Of a stretch of DNA of 64,000 nucleotides, positions 19,447 to 28,705 are shown in pieces; position 1 is the first letter of the stretch, and every line of letters starts with the position of its first letter. This DNA is from Bacteriovoracaceae bacterium (GTDB lineage: Bacteria > Bdellovibrionota > Bacteriovoracia > Bacteriovoracales > Bacteriovoracaceae). Position numbers and translations under genes: made by a program. The stretch is from positions 1 through 64,000 of the forward strand of contig JAIEMA010000013.1 in NCBI GenBank assembly GCA_019752535.1, written 5' to 3'. A model generated the notes under the pieces. It did no database searches. It was not told the DNA's origin and saw nothing but the letters and a program-made list of their open reading frames with translations.

Positions 19447-19695
19447 ATGAAAGCTTTTGCTCTAAGCTTCATCATTTTGTCGACACCACTCACTTCATAC
19501 GCCAAGTGCGTAGTGGAAATCATGAATAGCAGTGGCGATCCGTTGGGTTACATCTTCCAAGATAAGACTTGCCCCAATCCAATGGCAAAATGCAAAGCCA
19601 AGCTTGCAACACTTAATGACTCATCAGCAAAATGTGAAATAACTCTCGATATACCTGGCAACAAAGTTACACTCACAAGCATTCCACTGCCCTAA
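19447..19695 (+). CDS. Small secreted Cys-containing protein of unknown function
   Basis: 82 aa, signal peptide ending near SYA, four Cys in the mature part. Confidence 0.55.
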   Translation: MKAFALSFIILSTPLTSYAKCVVEIMNSSGDPLGYIFQDKTCPNPMAKCKAKLATLNDSSAKCEITLDIPGNKVTLTSIPLP

Positions 19696-20747
19696 TTCAA
19701 ATCATGTTTTAAAACGGCTGCAATATTTAACTTTGTAATTTCTGTTGCATACAAATAGTTAACAGTATCCGGTTTATCACAACTGGCGTGATAACAAGGT
19801 GTCTTGGTACTCCAATCTTCTATCGTTAAAAGAGTAGGAATATCCTTTTCTAAAAAAGGAACATGATCACTTCCCCAAGCTCCAATCGTTACTTTTGTTT
19901 TAAGGGTTGTGTAGGTAGCCGCTAAGTCTACAAACTCTTTTGCCAGGCCCTCAAATGGTGAGTCCGTTTCTAGCTCCACGACTCCATTAGAGTTATAGCC
20001 AACCATATCCATATTAATGACTAGCTTGATAAATCTAAGTTCATTGCGAGAATCAAGTTGCTTCACATAATGTTTCGCACCCTCAAGACCGCTCTCTTCA
20101 CCATTAGTAATAAAAAATCGAAGATTAGAATTTAAAGATATTCCAGACAAAACCCTGGCCATCTCTAAAAGGGAGGCCGTTCCGCTTGCATTATCATCTG
20201 CTCCCGCAAAATCTTTACCCACGGAATCTAGATGTGCCTCAACGAGAATCACCTCACTAGAGTTTGAATTTATCTTGTCAGCTATCACACTACACTTGGA
20301 AGGCTCAAAGCAAATTTGCTTTGTTTTATATCCCATCGCTTTTAATTTTTGCTCACTCCAATTGATCGCAAGTTTATTATCAGCAGAGCCTACAATTCTT
20401 GTCTTATAAGAACTTAATTTCTCAACGTCACTTTTTAATAAATTTGTTTCAACTAATTTAATTGCATGAATAATCGTGGGATTGATTTCAAGCACTACAG
20501 GCTCATAACTCTTTTGTTCGATTTCATGACTCTGAATTTTTTTAACTATGCCCCTTAGCGAGGCAGGAAAAGACTTCTTGAGCGTGACGGCCCAGAACCT
20601 TCCGTCTCTTTTAAGTGTGTTTACATGAGGAGTTAGTCGCTCCAAATCATGCGGATGAGCGGTGATCACTTGATAAATACCTTCCTCGACTGGCATAAAT
20701 CCCGAGGACAAAATGAAGCAAAGCACCGAAAGTAATAGGTTTTTCAT
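19692..20747 (-). CDS. Secreted M28-family zinc aminopeptidase
   Basis: Signal peptide; EAHLDSVGKDFAGADDNASGTASLLEMARVL, NGEESGLEGAKHYV, NMDMVGY, SDHVPF metal-ligand motifs. Confidence 0.9.
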   Translation of the reverse strand: MKNLLLSVLCFILSSGFMPVEEGIYQVITAHPHDLERLTPHVNTLKRDGRFWAVTLKKSFPASLRGIVKKIQSHEIEQKSYEPVVLEINPTIIHAIKLVETNLLKSDVEKLSSYKTRIVGSADNKLAINWSEQKLKAMGYKTKQICFEPSKCSVIADKINSNSSEVILVEAHLDSVGKDFAGADDNASGTASLLEMARVLSGISLNSNLRFFITNGEESGLEGAKHYVKQLDSRNELRFIKLVINMDMVGYNSNGVVELETDSPFEGLAKEFVDLAATYTTLKTKVTIGAWGSDHVPFLEKDIPTLLTIEDWSTKTPCYHASCDKPDTVNYLYATEITKLNIAAVLKHDLN

Positions 20748-20902
20748 AGAATAAGGCTAGGCGCAAGTTCATCACATGGAAAGAGCTAGACGGGGGCTTG
20801 TATATTAAATCTGACCCTGGTAATCTGCGCCCGAACTGTCCGCGTTAAGATCGGTGTCATAAGACTTCTTCTTTAGCGGCCCCAATGCCTTTAGGAGGAA
20901 TT

Positions 20903-21241
20903 ATGGGTAAGAAATTGTATGTTGGTAACCTTCCATTCTCTGTAAACGACAAAACTCTTCAAGAGAAATTCGCTTCAGTCGGCTCTGTCGACTCTGCGAA
21001 AGTAATCACTGATCGTGATACTGGCCGTAGCAAAGGTTTCGGATTCGTAGAAATGTCTACAGATGACGAAGCTCAAGCTGCTATCTCAAAGTTTGACGGC
21101 ACTGACTTCGAAGGTCGCGCTATGACTGTTAACGAAGCTAAGCCAATGGCTCCTCGCGAAGATCGCGGCTTCGGCGGCGGCGGCGGACGTGGTGGTGATC
21201 GCGGCGGCTTCGGCGGCGGCGGCGGACGCGGTCGTTACTAG
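20903..21241 (+). CDS. RRM-type RNA-binding protein with glycine-rich tail
   Basis: RNP2 KLYVGNLPF, RNP1 SKGFGFVEM, tail RGFGGGGGRGGDRGGFGGGGGRGRY. Strong SD AGGAGGAATT before ATG at 20903. Confidence 0.93.
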   Translation: MGKKLYVGNLPFSVNDKTLQEKFASVGSVDSAKVITDRDTGRSKGFGFVEMSTDDEAQAAISKFDGTDFEGRAMTVNEAKPMAPREDRGFGGGGGRGGDRGGFGGGGGRGRY

Positions 21242-21266
21242 TTTTTATTGATTTTTAAAATCATAG

Positions 21267-21295
21267 AGGGCCGTCGCAAGATGGCCCTTTTTTTT
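21267..21295 (+). terminator. Rho-independent terminator after RRM gene
   Basis: AGGGCCGTC-GCAA-GATGGCCCT hairpin (GNRA loop) followed by a T run. Confidence 0.9.
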
Positions 21296-21308
21296 GTACA
21301 AAGTTTAA

Positions 21309-22109
21309 ATGAAGTTAATTCCAGAAATTCGCGACGGACAATCCATTGAACTCTTAAAAGAGCTTCATATTCTCACTCGTGATGGAAAATTGAATCAAGA
21401 CACTCGCAGAAAACTAAAACAGGTTTATCACCTTTTTCAATTTATCGAACCTATTCTCACGGATGATACCAATTTAGTTGATATGGGTGCAGGGAAGTCC
21501 TACTTGGGATTCATCATATATGACCTCTTTTTTAAAGCAAAGAGCGAGGGAAGAGTCATTGGTATTGAAACAAGAGAAGAGCTTGTTGAAAAATCTAAAA
21601 AATTAGCCGAGAAACTCCAATTTAAGAGAATGAATTTTCTTCCCTTATCTGTTGAAGACTCCATTCACTCCAATCTTCTTCCTGAAAAAATTGATGTGGT
21701 TACTGCGCTTCATGCGTGTGACACGGCCACTGACGATGCCATTCGCTTCGGACTTGAAAAGAAGGCTCAACACATGGTTTTGGTTCCATGCTGTCAGGCA
21801 GAAGTCGCTTCACAATTAAAAAAGCACAAGGGCCCGCAACTTGGGAGCAATGTGCTCACAGAAATTTGGCGCCATCCTATCCATACGCGTGAGTTTGGCA
21901 GCCATATCACCAACGTCCTGCGATGTCTCCAGCTTGAGTCTCATGGCTATCAAGTGAGAGTGACAGAGCTGGTGGGGTGGGAGCACTCAATGAAGAACGA
22001 ATTGATTGTAGCGACCTTCAAGGACCTGCCAACGAGACATCCCAAGGAGCGCTTAGATAAACTTATTGAAGAGCTTGGAGTCGAAGAATTAAAAAATCGA
22101 TTTAATTAG
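21309..22109 (+). CDS. Class I SAM-dependent methyltransferase-like protein
   Basis: LVDMGAGKSYLGFIIYDLF, IGIETREELV, TALHACDTATDDAI motifs. Confidence 0.75.
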   Translation: MKLIPEIRDGQSIELLKELHILTRDGKLNQDTRRKLKQVYHLFQFIEPILTDDTNLVDMGAGKSYLGFIIYDLFFKAKSEGRVIGIETREELVEKSKKLAEKLQFKRMNFLPLSVEDSIHSNLLPEKIDVVTALHACDTATDDAIRFGLEKKAQHMVLVPCCQAEVASQLKKHKGPQLGSNVLTEIWRHPIHTREFGSHITNVLRCLQLESHGYQVRVTELVGWEHSMKNELIVATFKDLPTRHPKERLDKLIEELGVEELKNRFN

Positions 22110-22317
22110 TTTTATCTTCTTTGGTTTCATCGTTCTTTTCTGGCACACATTTTTTATTTTTCAAAAGTTTACAACCCTTCTCTCTTAAAGAGCCTAAATC
22201 CTTAAGAACGCCTTTTTCAACTCTTTGAGCATTTTTAACTAATTTATCACGCAATACTTCTTCCTCAGCACAGACCAAAAATGGAAGTATAAATATGAAG
22301 CCAATTAAATATTTCAT
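22102..22317 (-). CDS. Small predicted secreted/lipid-anchored protein, unknown
   Basis: 71 aa, hydrophobic N-terminus ending LVCAEEE, Lys/Glu-rich remainder. Confidence 0.45.
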   Translation of the reverse strand: MKYLIGFIFILPFLVCAEEEVLRDKLVKNAQRVEKGVLKDLGSLREKGCKLLKNKKCVPEKNDETKEDKTN

Positions 22318-22372
22318 GATCCTGTTCTCCAGAATTTAAATTTTAAACAAGAAATTTGTAGATTGAAAAAGT

Positions 22373-22450
22373 GGCGCAACCGTAGGGAGTCGAACCCCAA
22401 ACCTTCTGATCCGTAGTCAGATGCTCTATCCAATTGAGCTACGGCTGCGC
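22373..22450 (-). tRNA. tRNA-Arg(ACG)
   Basis: Minus strand GCGCAGCCGTAGCTCAATTGGATAGAGCATCTGACTACGGATCAGAAGGTTTGGGGTTCGACTCCCTACGGTTGCGC; anticodon loop CTACGGA. Confidence 0.95.
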
Positions 22451-22497
22451 AGAGAAAACCATTTATAGCTACCGTGATTATATTCGTCAATTTCGAA

Positions 22498-22588
22498 TGG
22501 CGGAGACGGTGAGATTCGAACTCACGGTACCCTTTTGAGGTACGCACCCTTAGCAAGGGTGTGGTTTAGGCCACTCACCCACGTCTCC
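22498..22588 (-). tRNA. tRNA-Ser(GCT)
   Basis: Minus strand GGAGACGTGGGTGAGTGGCC...CACCC-TTGCTAA-GGGTG...GAGTTCGAATCTCACCGTCTCCGCCA; long variable arm, encoded CCA. Confidence 0.95.
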
Positions 22589-22614
22589 AATAACCAAGGT
22601 CGCAAACAAAAATA

Positions 22615-22704
22615 TGGCGGAGGACTAGGGATTCGAACCCCAGGAGGGCTTTGACCCTCGGCAGTTTTCAAAACTGCTGCCTTAAACCACTCGGCCAGTC
22701 CTCC
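22615..22704 (-). tRNA. tRNA-Ser(TGA)
   Basis: Minus strand GGAGGACTGGCCGAGTGG...GCAGT-TTTGAAA-ACTGC...GGGTTCGAATCCCTAGTCCTCCGCCA. Confidence 0.95.
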
Positions 22705-22749
22705 GAACGAGCATCCAAATATAAGAGAAGCAGATCATCAGGGCAATTA

Positions 22750-24027
22750 CTATTTAAGCGGTATGAGCTCTTTAATTCCGCCCATATAATTATGAAGCAC
22801 AGCGGGAAGCATTACTCTTCCGTCTTTCTGTTGAAAATTCTCTAAAATGGCTAAAAGTGTCCTGCCAACGGCCAACCCTGAGCCATTGAGAGTGTGAGCA
22901 AATTCCATTTTTCCTTGCGCGTTGCGGAATCTAATATTGGCCCTGCGAGCTTGAAAATCGCCGCAATTAGAGATTGAAGAGATCTCTCTATATTTGCCCT
23001 GTGTAGGAAGCCAAACTTCCAAGTCAGTCGTTTTTTGGGAAGCAAAGCCCGTATCACCAGAGCAAAGCTGAACGGCCCGATAGGGTAGCTCCAACTTTTC
23101 TAAAATGGTGCAGGCACTTTGTATCATGGCTTTATGAATTTCATCCGATTGAGACGGGGCAGTGATGCAAACCATTTCCACTTTATTGAATTGGTGCATT
23201 CGAATCAAACCCTTCACGTCTCTTCCGTGAGAGCCAGCCTCTGAGCGAAAACACGGACTGTAGGCTGTGTATCGGTAAGGAAGCTCTTTTTCTTCCATCG
23301 TAGAATCACGCTTAATATTCGTTACAGTGACTTCTGAAGTTGGAATCAGGTACCAATCAGTGCCTTCAAGCTTAAACAATTGGTCTTTAAACTTAGGAAG
23401 ATTTCCTGTGCCCACCAGACTTCTTTCATGAGCAATAAATGGAGGAAGAACTTCTTCAAATCCATTGGCCAGATGATGATCAAGCATGAAGTTTATAAGT
23501 GCTCTCTCGAGACGAGCTAAATTGTTTTTCAAGAAAACAAATCTTGCCCCCGTCACCTTGGCCGCAGATTCAAAATCAAGCATCCCTAGTTTTTCACCCA
23601 CGTCTGCATGATCTGCAGGTGTAAAATCAAACGCTCGAGGAACTCCCCACTTCTTATATTCTACGTTTTGTTCTTCATCTTTTCCCACAGGAACTGATGA
23701 ATCGAGTAAATTAGGAATGGTTAAAAGAATGGCATTCTGTTCAGCTAAAACTTCAGAAAGAGTTGCCTCATCTGATGCCATTGAAGCCTTAAGGGCCACA
23801 ACTTGATCCATTAAGCCTTGAGCGTCCTGCTTATTTTTTTTAAGTTCTCCCACTTCACGTGAAAGCTTATTCGCTTCTGCTTTTTTAGTCTCAACAGAGG
23901 TAGTAAGAGATTTTCTTTTGGCATTTAGGGTCAAGACTTGGTCAACAAGTCCAGGATCCGAATTACGATTCGTGAGACATTTTTTTACCAGTTCTGATGA
24001 TTCTTCAATTTTCTTGATGTCGAGCAT
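22750..24027 (-). CDS. serS: Seryl-tRNA synthetase
   Basis: N-terminal tRNA-binding coiled coil; class II motifs LIPTSEVTVTNI, YTAYSPCFRSEAGSHGRDVKGLIRMHQFNKVEMV, NGSGLAVGRTLLAILEN. Confidence 0.97.
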   Translation of the reverse strand: MLDIKKIEESSELVKKCLTNRNSDPGLVDQVLTLNAKRKSLTTSVETKKAEANKLSREVGELKKNKQDAQGLMDQVVALKASMASDEATLSEVLAEQNAILLTIPNLLDSSVPVGKDEEQNVEYKKWGVPRAFDFTPADHADVGEKLGMLDFESAAKVTGARFVFLKNNLARLERALINFMLDHHLANGFEEVLPPFIAHERSLVGTGNLPKFKDQLFKLEGTDWYLIPTSEVTVTNIKRDSTMEEKELPYRYTAYSPCFRSEAGSHGRDVKGLIRMHQFNKVEMVCITAPSQSDEIHKAMIQSACTILEKLELPYRAVQLCSGDTGFASQKTTDLEVWLPTQGKYREISSISNCGDFQARRANIRFRNAQGKMEFAHTLNGSGLAVGRTLLAILENFQQKDGRVMLPAVLHNYMGGIKELIPLK

Positions 24028-24030
24028 GAC

Positions 24031-27000
24031 TTACTCCATCACTCTAATGTGTTGCTCAATTTCGCTTTTTTCCGGAGCGTCCGGAACGAGCTTAAGATAC
24101 ACATTGTAGCTCTCAATGGCCAGGGAGCCCTGTCCCATGAGGCGATAAACATCACCTAGCTTTCTATGAATTTGTGGCTCTTCTGATGACTTCAAGTCAC
24201 TAACGGCACGCTTATAGAGATCAAGGGCAATGTCTAAATTTCCCCTCTTAAAGGCTATGTCAGCTAATCCACGGAGTGCACCATAAGAGCGGGTGTTAAT
24301 TCGCAGCGCTTTTTTATATTCGGCTTCAGAGGGGACGTATTGATCAGTCATGAAAAGAATATCGCCAACAAGGTTTAGACCCTCTTCATACTCGCCATTC
24401 ATTTTCATGTCTTCTTTCACGTCGACAAGCGCCTGCTCTTTATTATTTACGTAAAGTTCAATTTTGGCTTTGTAGTAACCCACACGTGGATATGTGGGAA
24501 GCTTTGCTCTGACTTTTACAAACCAGCCGGCCGCTTCCTGATAACGCTTAAGCTTCATCAACATTTTCCCGGTTTCCATCATCGAGTTCAGGTCACCCGG
24601 CTCTAGCTTAACAAGCTCTTCTGTGTATTTAATTGCATCCTCAATCTTCTCATCTAACATTGAGGATCTAATCAGGAATCGATAGACACGGGGATCTTTC
24701 ACGGGGAGCGCCTCAATGTCCTTTTTTGTATCTAAGAATTGCTGATTTTTGCCGGCCTTGTGGTAATAAATGGCAATATCCCCAAGAATTGAAGGGTTAT
24801 CGGGAAATTGTTTTAATAGTCCAAAGAGGTAATCTACTGCTTTATCTGCACCATCAATCTCATAAATGATTTCCGCATAAGCCAATTTATACTCGATATA
24901 TCTAGGATTGAGCTCCATCGCTTTAAACAAGTTGTTCTTCGCTTGATCAAATCTTTTAGCGCGAGTGAAGAGTTTTGAAAGCTTATAAAGATTTTTGTCC
25001 TCAAGAGGATTTTGATTGATGGCCTTTTGTAGCCATAAGATCGATTGGTTGAGATCACCCAATTTTTCATACATTTCAGCATTAAGCGAAGAATATCTCC
25101 AGTCTTCTCTCATTTCTGATGCGGCCATAATGGCAAACATTCTTTTTGCATCATTGAATTTATAGGTATCGATATAAGCGGCTACGAGTGCAAAGTTCGC
25201 CGCTTTATCTGTTGCATTTTCTTTTTGAATTTTTTCAAGTGTCTCGATTGCCTCTTTTGTCATTCCAAGACGCATTTGAATTTCTGCCAACATTAAGTCA
25301 GCTTTGATATAGCCAGATGAGAGATTCGTCGCCTTGAGGGATTTTAGCAATGCAGATTCAAAATCAAATTTTTCCATATCAAGAGCTGCTTCTTTAGAAA
25401 GTTCTCTCGCTTGAACTTGCTTAATAAGCTTTGAAGCTTCATCGCTGGCCGTGGGATCTATGTTTTTTATATTTGTTAATTTGTCGCGAAGAGATTCTGA
25501 ATCATTGAACTTAAGTGCTTCGGTGAATTTTTTTGCAGCTTCACCTGTTTTATTTTGAAATGCTAAAATAAAGCCCTGAAACTCAAGAAGTTTACCATAA
25601 TAAAGCTTTGATTTTTCTGCCAATTGCTCTGTAATTTTTTTGGACGTTTCAACAAGCCCCTTCATATCTAAGGCTTCTACTTGAAACTCACCCTTATGAA
25701 TAAGCAGAGGGACAGATGTTGGATTTTCTTTTAATCCAAAGTCTAAGGCTTCTCTCGCTTTATCTGGGTAGTTTTTATATCTGAAATAACTGACCAAGGC
25801 ATCAGTAACTTCAATTCCTCTTTTATCTATTTTTAAAAGTGAAGCTGCAACATCATCTGCTTTTTTCTCTAAGTTTTTTTCGGATAGACCTATCAGATAG
25901 GTGGCAAAGAGCTCTTTTGTTGGATTATTAGATCCTGCGTTTACAAATCTGTCCAAGACTTCATGTCCTGCATCGATTTTTGAAATTGAGCGATAAAACA
26001 AGCTCGCACCAAGAGCAACATCGGGATCAATATCTTGCAAAATTCTGTTTGCTTGAAGCAGTTTAAAGACAGTATTTCCATCTTTTTCAAAAGCCGATGA
26101 GTGAGGCAAGAGTTCACCATAAAGTCTTACTATTCTCGACAACGCTTCTTTCTTGGTCGTGTCGTTTTCATAAGCTTGTCTAGCTAATATAGCCGCATCA
26201 ATTTTTTCTGGATAAGTTCCCTTAGATAGCATTTCTTTACTCTTTGCATAGAGTTCATTTGATTTAGCCGGGTCTTTAACATCAAAGGGGACAGGGAAAT
26301 CAATCACTGGATCGATGGGTACTATTTTAAATTCTTGTTTAGGCTTTTTATCCTCCTCAGGGAACAGGACCGCGGCCATAACGCCAAGAAGAATCACAAT
26401 AAGAATCAGCTTCTTTCTCTTGGCCTGATTGTTTTCTTTTTTCTCAATGGCAGCTTCTGCGGCTATTTTAGCCGCTTCTTCCATTTTGATTTTTTTCTCT
26501 TTTTTTCTTTTCTCTTCATCTAGAAGTTCTTCTTGTTCAAGAATTTCTACTTCTGTTCTCTTCGCCTCTAGCTCCACCTTGTTGCGTATTTCTGTAAGTG
26601 ATATGGCCTGTGTGGCATCAGCGTTAAAATCAACTTTGTTTTTTTCTGCTTCTGCTTTTCTTATTTTGGATTCTTCCTCCAACTTAAGTCTTATTTCTTC
26701 TTTTCTTCTTTTTTCTTCTTCAAGCTCTTTTTTCCACTTCTTTGCATCGGGAGTAACGACTGTTTTATCTGCGTTATCTGCAACGGGAGCGACTTTTTTT
26801 GATTTGGTTGGCATTGATCGAACGACAGTCTTTTCACTTACATCTTCGTCAATTGATTCCTTGAGACTCACTTCCTTCTCTGGACCAATATCGAGCTGAA
26901 TGTCTTCCGTCTTAACGACAATTGATTTACTTTTTTCAAGTTGAGATTGACGATAATCAAACTCACGAAAGTTTTTCTTCTCTTCTTCGCTAACGGTCGG

Positions 27001-27321
27001 TTCGAAGGATTCTGGCTTCGTGACTTGAATTTCCTTTACCTCTTCAGGCGACTCTTGAATGGATTCAACTTCAGGGGAGTGAGGCTGATCTTTTTTTAAG
27101 ACATCAAGATCCAGGACAAAAGTCCCTTCACCAACAGCAGCAGCTTGTGCCGACTCATTCCAAAATTCAAAAGTTTTTAACGTGAGCCAATCACCTGTTG
27201 GAAAGAGTTGGCATTCTTCTTCGCCATTAATATGTTCCTTATCCTTCATCTCGAGGATTTGCTGCGAAAGAAATGGACCAACAACTCGTCCCGTTTTGAG
27301 ACGAACCCTATACTTTTCCAT
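24031..27321 (-). CDS. Large TPR-repeat membrane protein with N-terminal GYF_2-like domain and K/E-rich coiled coil
   Basis: 1096 aa; VRLKTGRVVGPFLSQQILEM start, charged linker, single TM LILIVILLGVMAAVLF, then many TPR-like repeats. Confidence 0.75.
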   Translation of the reverse strand: MEKYRVRLKTGRVVGPFLSQQILEMKDKEHINGEEECQLFPTGDWLTLKTFEFWNESAQAAAVGEGTFVLDLDVLKKDQPHSPEVESIQESPEEVKEIQVTKPESFEPTVSEEEKKNFREFDYRQSQLEKSKSIVVKTEDIQLDIGPEKEVSLKESIDEDVSEKTVVRSMPTKSKKVAPVADNADKTVVTPDAKKWKKELEEEKRRKEEIRLKLEEESKIRKAEAEKNKVDFNADATQAISLTEIRNKVELEAKRTEVEILEQEELLDEEKRKKEKKIKMEEAAKIAAEAAIEKKENNQAKRKKLILIVILLGVMAAVLFPEEDKKPKQEFKIVPIDPVIDFPVPFDVKDPAKSNELYAKSKEMLSKGTYPEKIDAAILARQAYENDTTKKEALSRIVRLYGELLPHSSAFEKDGNTVFKLLQANRILQDIDPDVALGASLFYRSISKIDAGHEVLDRFVNAGSNNPTKELFATYLIGLSEKNLEKKADDVAASLLKIDKRGIEVTDALVSYFRYKNYPDKAREALDFGLKENPTSVPLLIHKGEFQVEALDMKGLVETSKKITEQLAEKSKLYYGKLLEFQGFILAFQNKTGEAAKKFTEALKFNDSESLRDKLTNIKNIDPTASDEASKLIKQVQARELSKEAALDMEKFDFESALLKSLKATNLSSGYIKADLMLAEIQMRLGMTKEAIETLEKIQKENATDKAANFALVAAYIDTYKFNDAKRMFAIMAASEMREDWRYSSLNAEMYEKLGDLNQSILWLQKAINQNPLEDKNLYKLSKLFTRAKRFDQAKNNLFKAMELNPRYIEYKLAYAEIIYEIDGADKAVDYLFGLLKQFPDNPSILGDIAIYYHKAGKNQQFLDTKKDIEALPVKDPRVYRFLIRSSMLDEKIEDAIKYTEELVKLEPGDLNSMMETGKMLMKLKRYQEAAGWFVKVRAKLPTYPRVGYYKAKIELYVNNKEQALVDVKEDMKMNGEYEEGLNLVGDILFMTDQYVPSEAEYKKALRINTRSYGALRGLADIAFKRGNLDIALDLYKRAVSDLKSSEEPQIHRKLGDVYRLMGQGSLAIESYNVYLKLVPDAPEKSEIEQHIRVME

Positions 27322-27382
27322 ACATACTAATTATATGTCTTTTATTTTAGCGCAGGGAGAAAATGTTAAAAAAGTAAATTGC

Positions 27383-28027
27383 TCAAATATTGTTTTTGAA
27401 GACATCGGCGACTAGTTTATCAACCATCATGATTCCATAAACCAAATAGGCGATTAAAAATATCCATGTGTGCGACTGACTTCTCTTGGCCCGAATCAAA
27501 ATCTTTAAGAATGAGATTACATAAAAAATGAATAGGAGAATTGTAAGTATCTCACCGGCCCACATAGGTCTTGCCTGCATAAACAGATTTTCAAATACAA
27601 AGAACTGGAAAATAAATAGCAATCTCAATAGACCATACTTGAAATAGTCAGATCTTGGATCCATCAATTGATAAGCAAAAAGAAGCAAGAATTCAGCAGC
27701 AATCATGGCCAACCAAGGCCCAAGATTATCTGGGGCATAAATCAAAGGAAGGGTTGGCCAAATGAGTATGAGGGGCCAATAGAGTTCCCAGTTTTTCTTT
27801 CGGATAACCAGTATAACGACGCTTAGAGAAAACCCTATGAGATAGCTATAATTTATCCATTTTTTGCTCAATGAAGGCATGATAAATATAGCAACCAGAG
27901 GCAAAAGCACAATTATTAAACTACCCAGAGCACTTAGGGTAAACCTGGAGTAGCGGCCAATCACAACTGTTTGAGCGCGAAGCAAGGTGGCCAGCAATAT
28001 TGCAAATACAAAACTAGTCATTATCAT
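27383..28027 (-). CDS. Multi-TM membrane protein; possible truncated, diverged NuoN/antiporter-like paralog (N')
   Basis: 214 aa; APDNLGPWLAMIAAEFLLLFAYQLMDPRSDYFKYGLLRLLFIF resembles NuoN ASANNMLTVYLGIEILSILSYVMTSLKRED...MKYALYGG (TM5 Glu and TM7 Lys positions). Confidence 0.4.
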   Translation of the reverse strand: MIMTSFVFAILLATLLRAQTVVIGRYSRFTLSALGSLIIVLLPLVAIFIMPSLSKKWINYSYLIGFSLSVVILVIRKKNWELYWPLILIWPTLPLIYAPDNLGPWLAMIAAEFLLLFAYQLMDPRSDYFKYGLLRLLFIFQFFVFENLFMQARPMWAGEILTILLFIFYVISFLKILIRAKRSQSHTWIFLIAYLVYGIMMVDKLVADVFKNNI

Positions 28028-28278
28028 TCTTGTCGCCTTCTCTTTTTAAGAAGAAAGGAGAGAACAATAGCAAAACAGAAAACCAAAACCAAAAGGCAAA
28101 CAAATGTAATTTTTTCTCTCTCTGCAGAACCAAACATTGGTCTGTGAGTAGACGTCACAATTACGCTTTGGAGCCAAACCATAATGGCTAAATACATACA
28201 AAAGATGTTTCTTCGCGTGAATAAACATATCATTGCAAACAGTGTAGGAACAAAAAGAAGAAGATTTAGATCAATCAT
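28024..28278 (-). CDS. Three-TM small membrane protein, possible diverged NuoK-like paralog (K')
   Basis: MIDLNLLLFVPTLFAMICLFTRRNIFCMYLAIMVWLQSV... matches the NuoK layout (TM1, (R/A)RKN loop, TM2, TM3). Start taken as MIDLN; ORF track extends to 28338. Confidence 0.45.
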   Translation of the reverse strand: MIDLNLLLFVPTLFAMICLFTRRNIFCMYLAIMVWLQSVIVTSTHRPMFGSAEREKITFVCLLVLVFCFAIVLSFLLKKRRRQE

Positions 28279-28705
28279 ATAAATTCTTTCCCACCATCCA
28301 TAAGACAACAATAGAGAGCAACATAAAAGATTCGCCATTTATCAATGAAATCGAATTCACTGGCGATAGGGTCTGAACTGACTGACCTGAGTGCATCGAG
28401 AGCAACCACTGTCCAAAGAAAAAAGCAATTACGAGTCCCCAGCCAAGTAGATGAATACTTGCTCTCTTTTTTTGGTGGGTTAAAACCTGATCTCTACTGT
28501 GTGCGCTGAGTGAGGCATAAACAGCAAGTGTGCTAAGAATCATAATTGTAAAAAAAACGGGATCAATATCGGTCATATTCCCTTGAAAGAGAAAGAAAAT
28601 GTTGAGTGAGGTATACGCCAGAAAACTAATTAATGAGATTAGTCTATCGTTTGTAAATAAGGCACCTAGGGCCAATAGGTTAAGAATTAATAAAAGCAAA
28701 GGCAT
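28271..28705 (-). CDS. Multi-TM small membrane protein, possible diverged NuoJ-like paralog (J')
   Basis: 144 aa; LLALGALFTNDRLISLISFLAYTSLNIFFLFQ resembles NuoJ AILTILGAVLVLTTKNIMHSCVFLLTSLIGIAGLY. Confidence 0.4.
   Translation of the reverse strand: MPLLLLILNLLALGALFTNDRLISLISFLAYTSLNIFFLFQGNMTDIDPVFFTIMILSTLAVYASLSAHSRDQVLTHQKKRASIHLLGWGLVIAFFFGQWLLSMHSGQSVQTLSPVNSISLINGESFMLLSIVVLWMVGKNLYD

Noticed and set aside
22314-22556. 80-aa minus-strand ORF
   Set aside because: Covers tRNA-Arg and part of tRNA-Ser(GCT); its peptide VAQLDRASDYGSEGLGFDSLRLRH is a typical translated-tRNA artefact.
23854-23866. TTCACGTGAA-type palindrome inside serS, parS-like
   Set aside because: Matches only the core (about 11 of 16 positions) of the parS consensus, unlike the perfect site at 61916.
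26429-26899. 156-aa Ser/Phe-rich plus-strand ORF
   Set aside because: Antisense of the Lys/Glu-rich linker of the TPR protein; composition is explained by complementing AAG/GAA codons.
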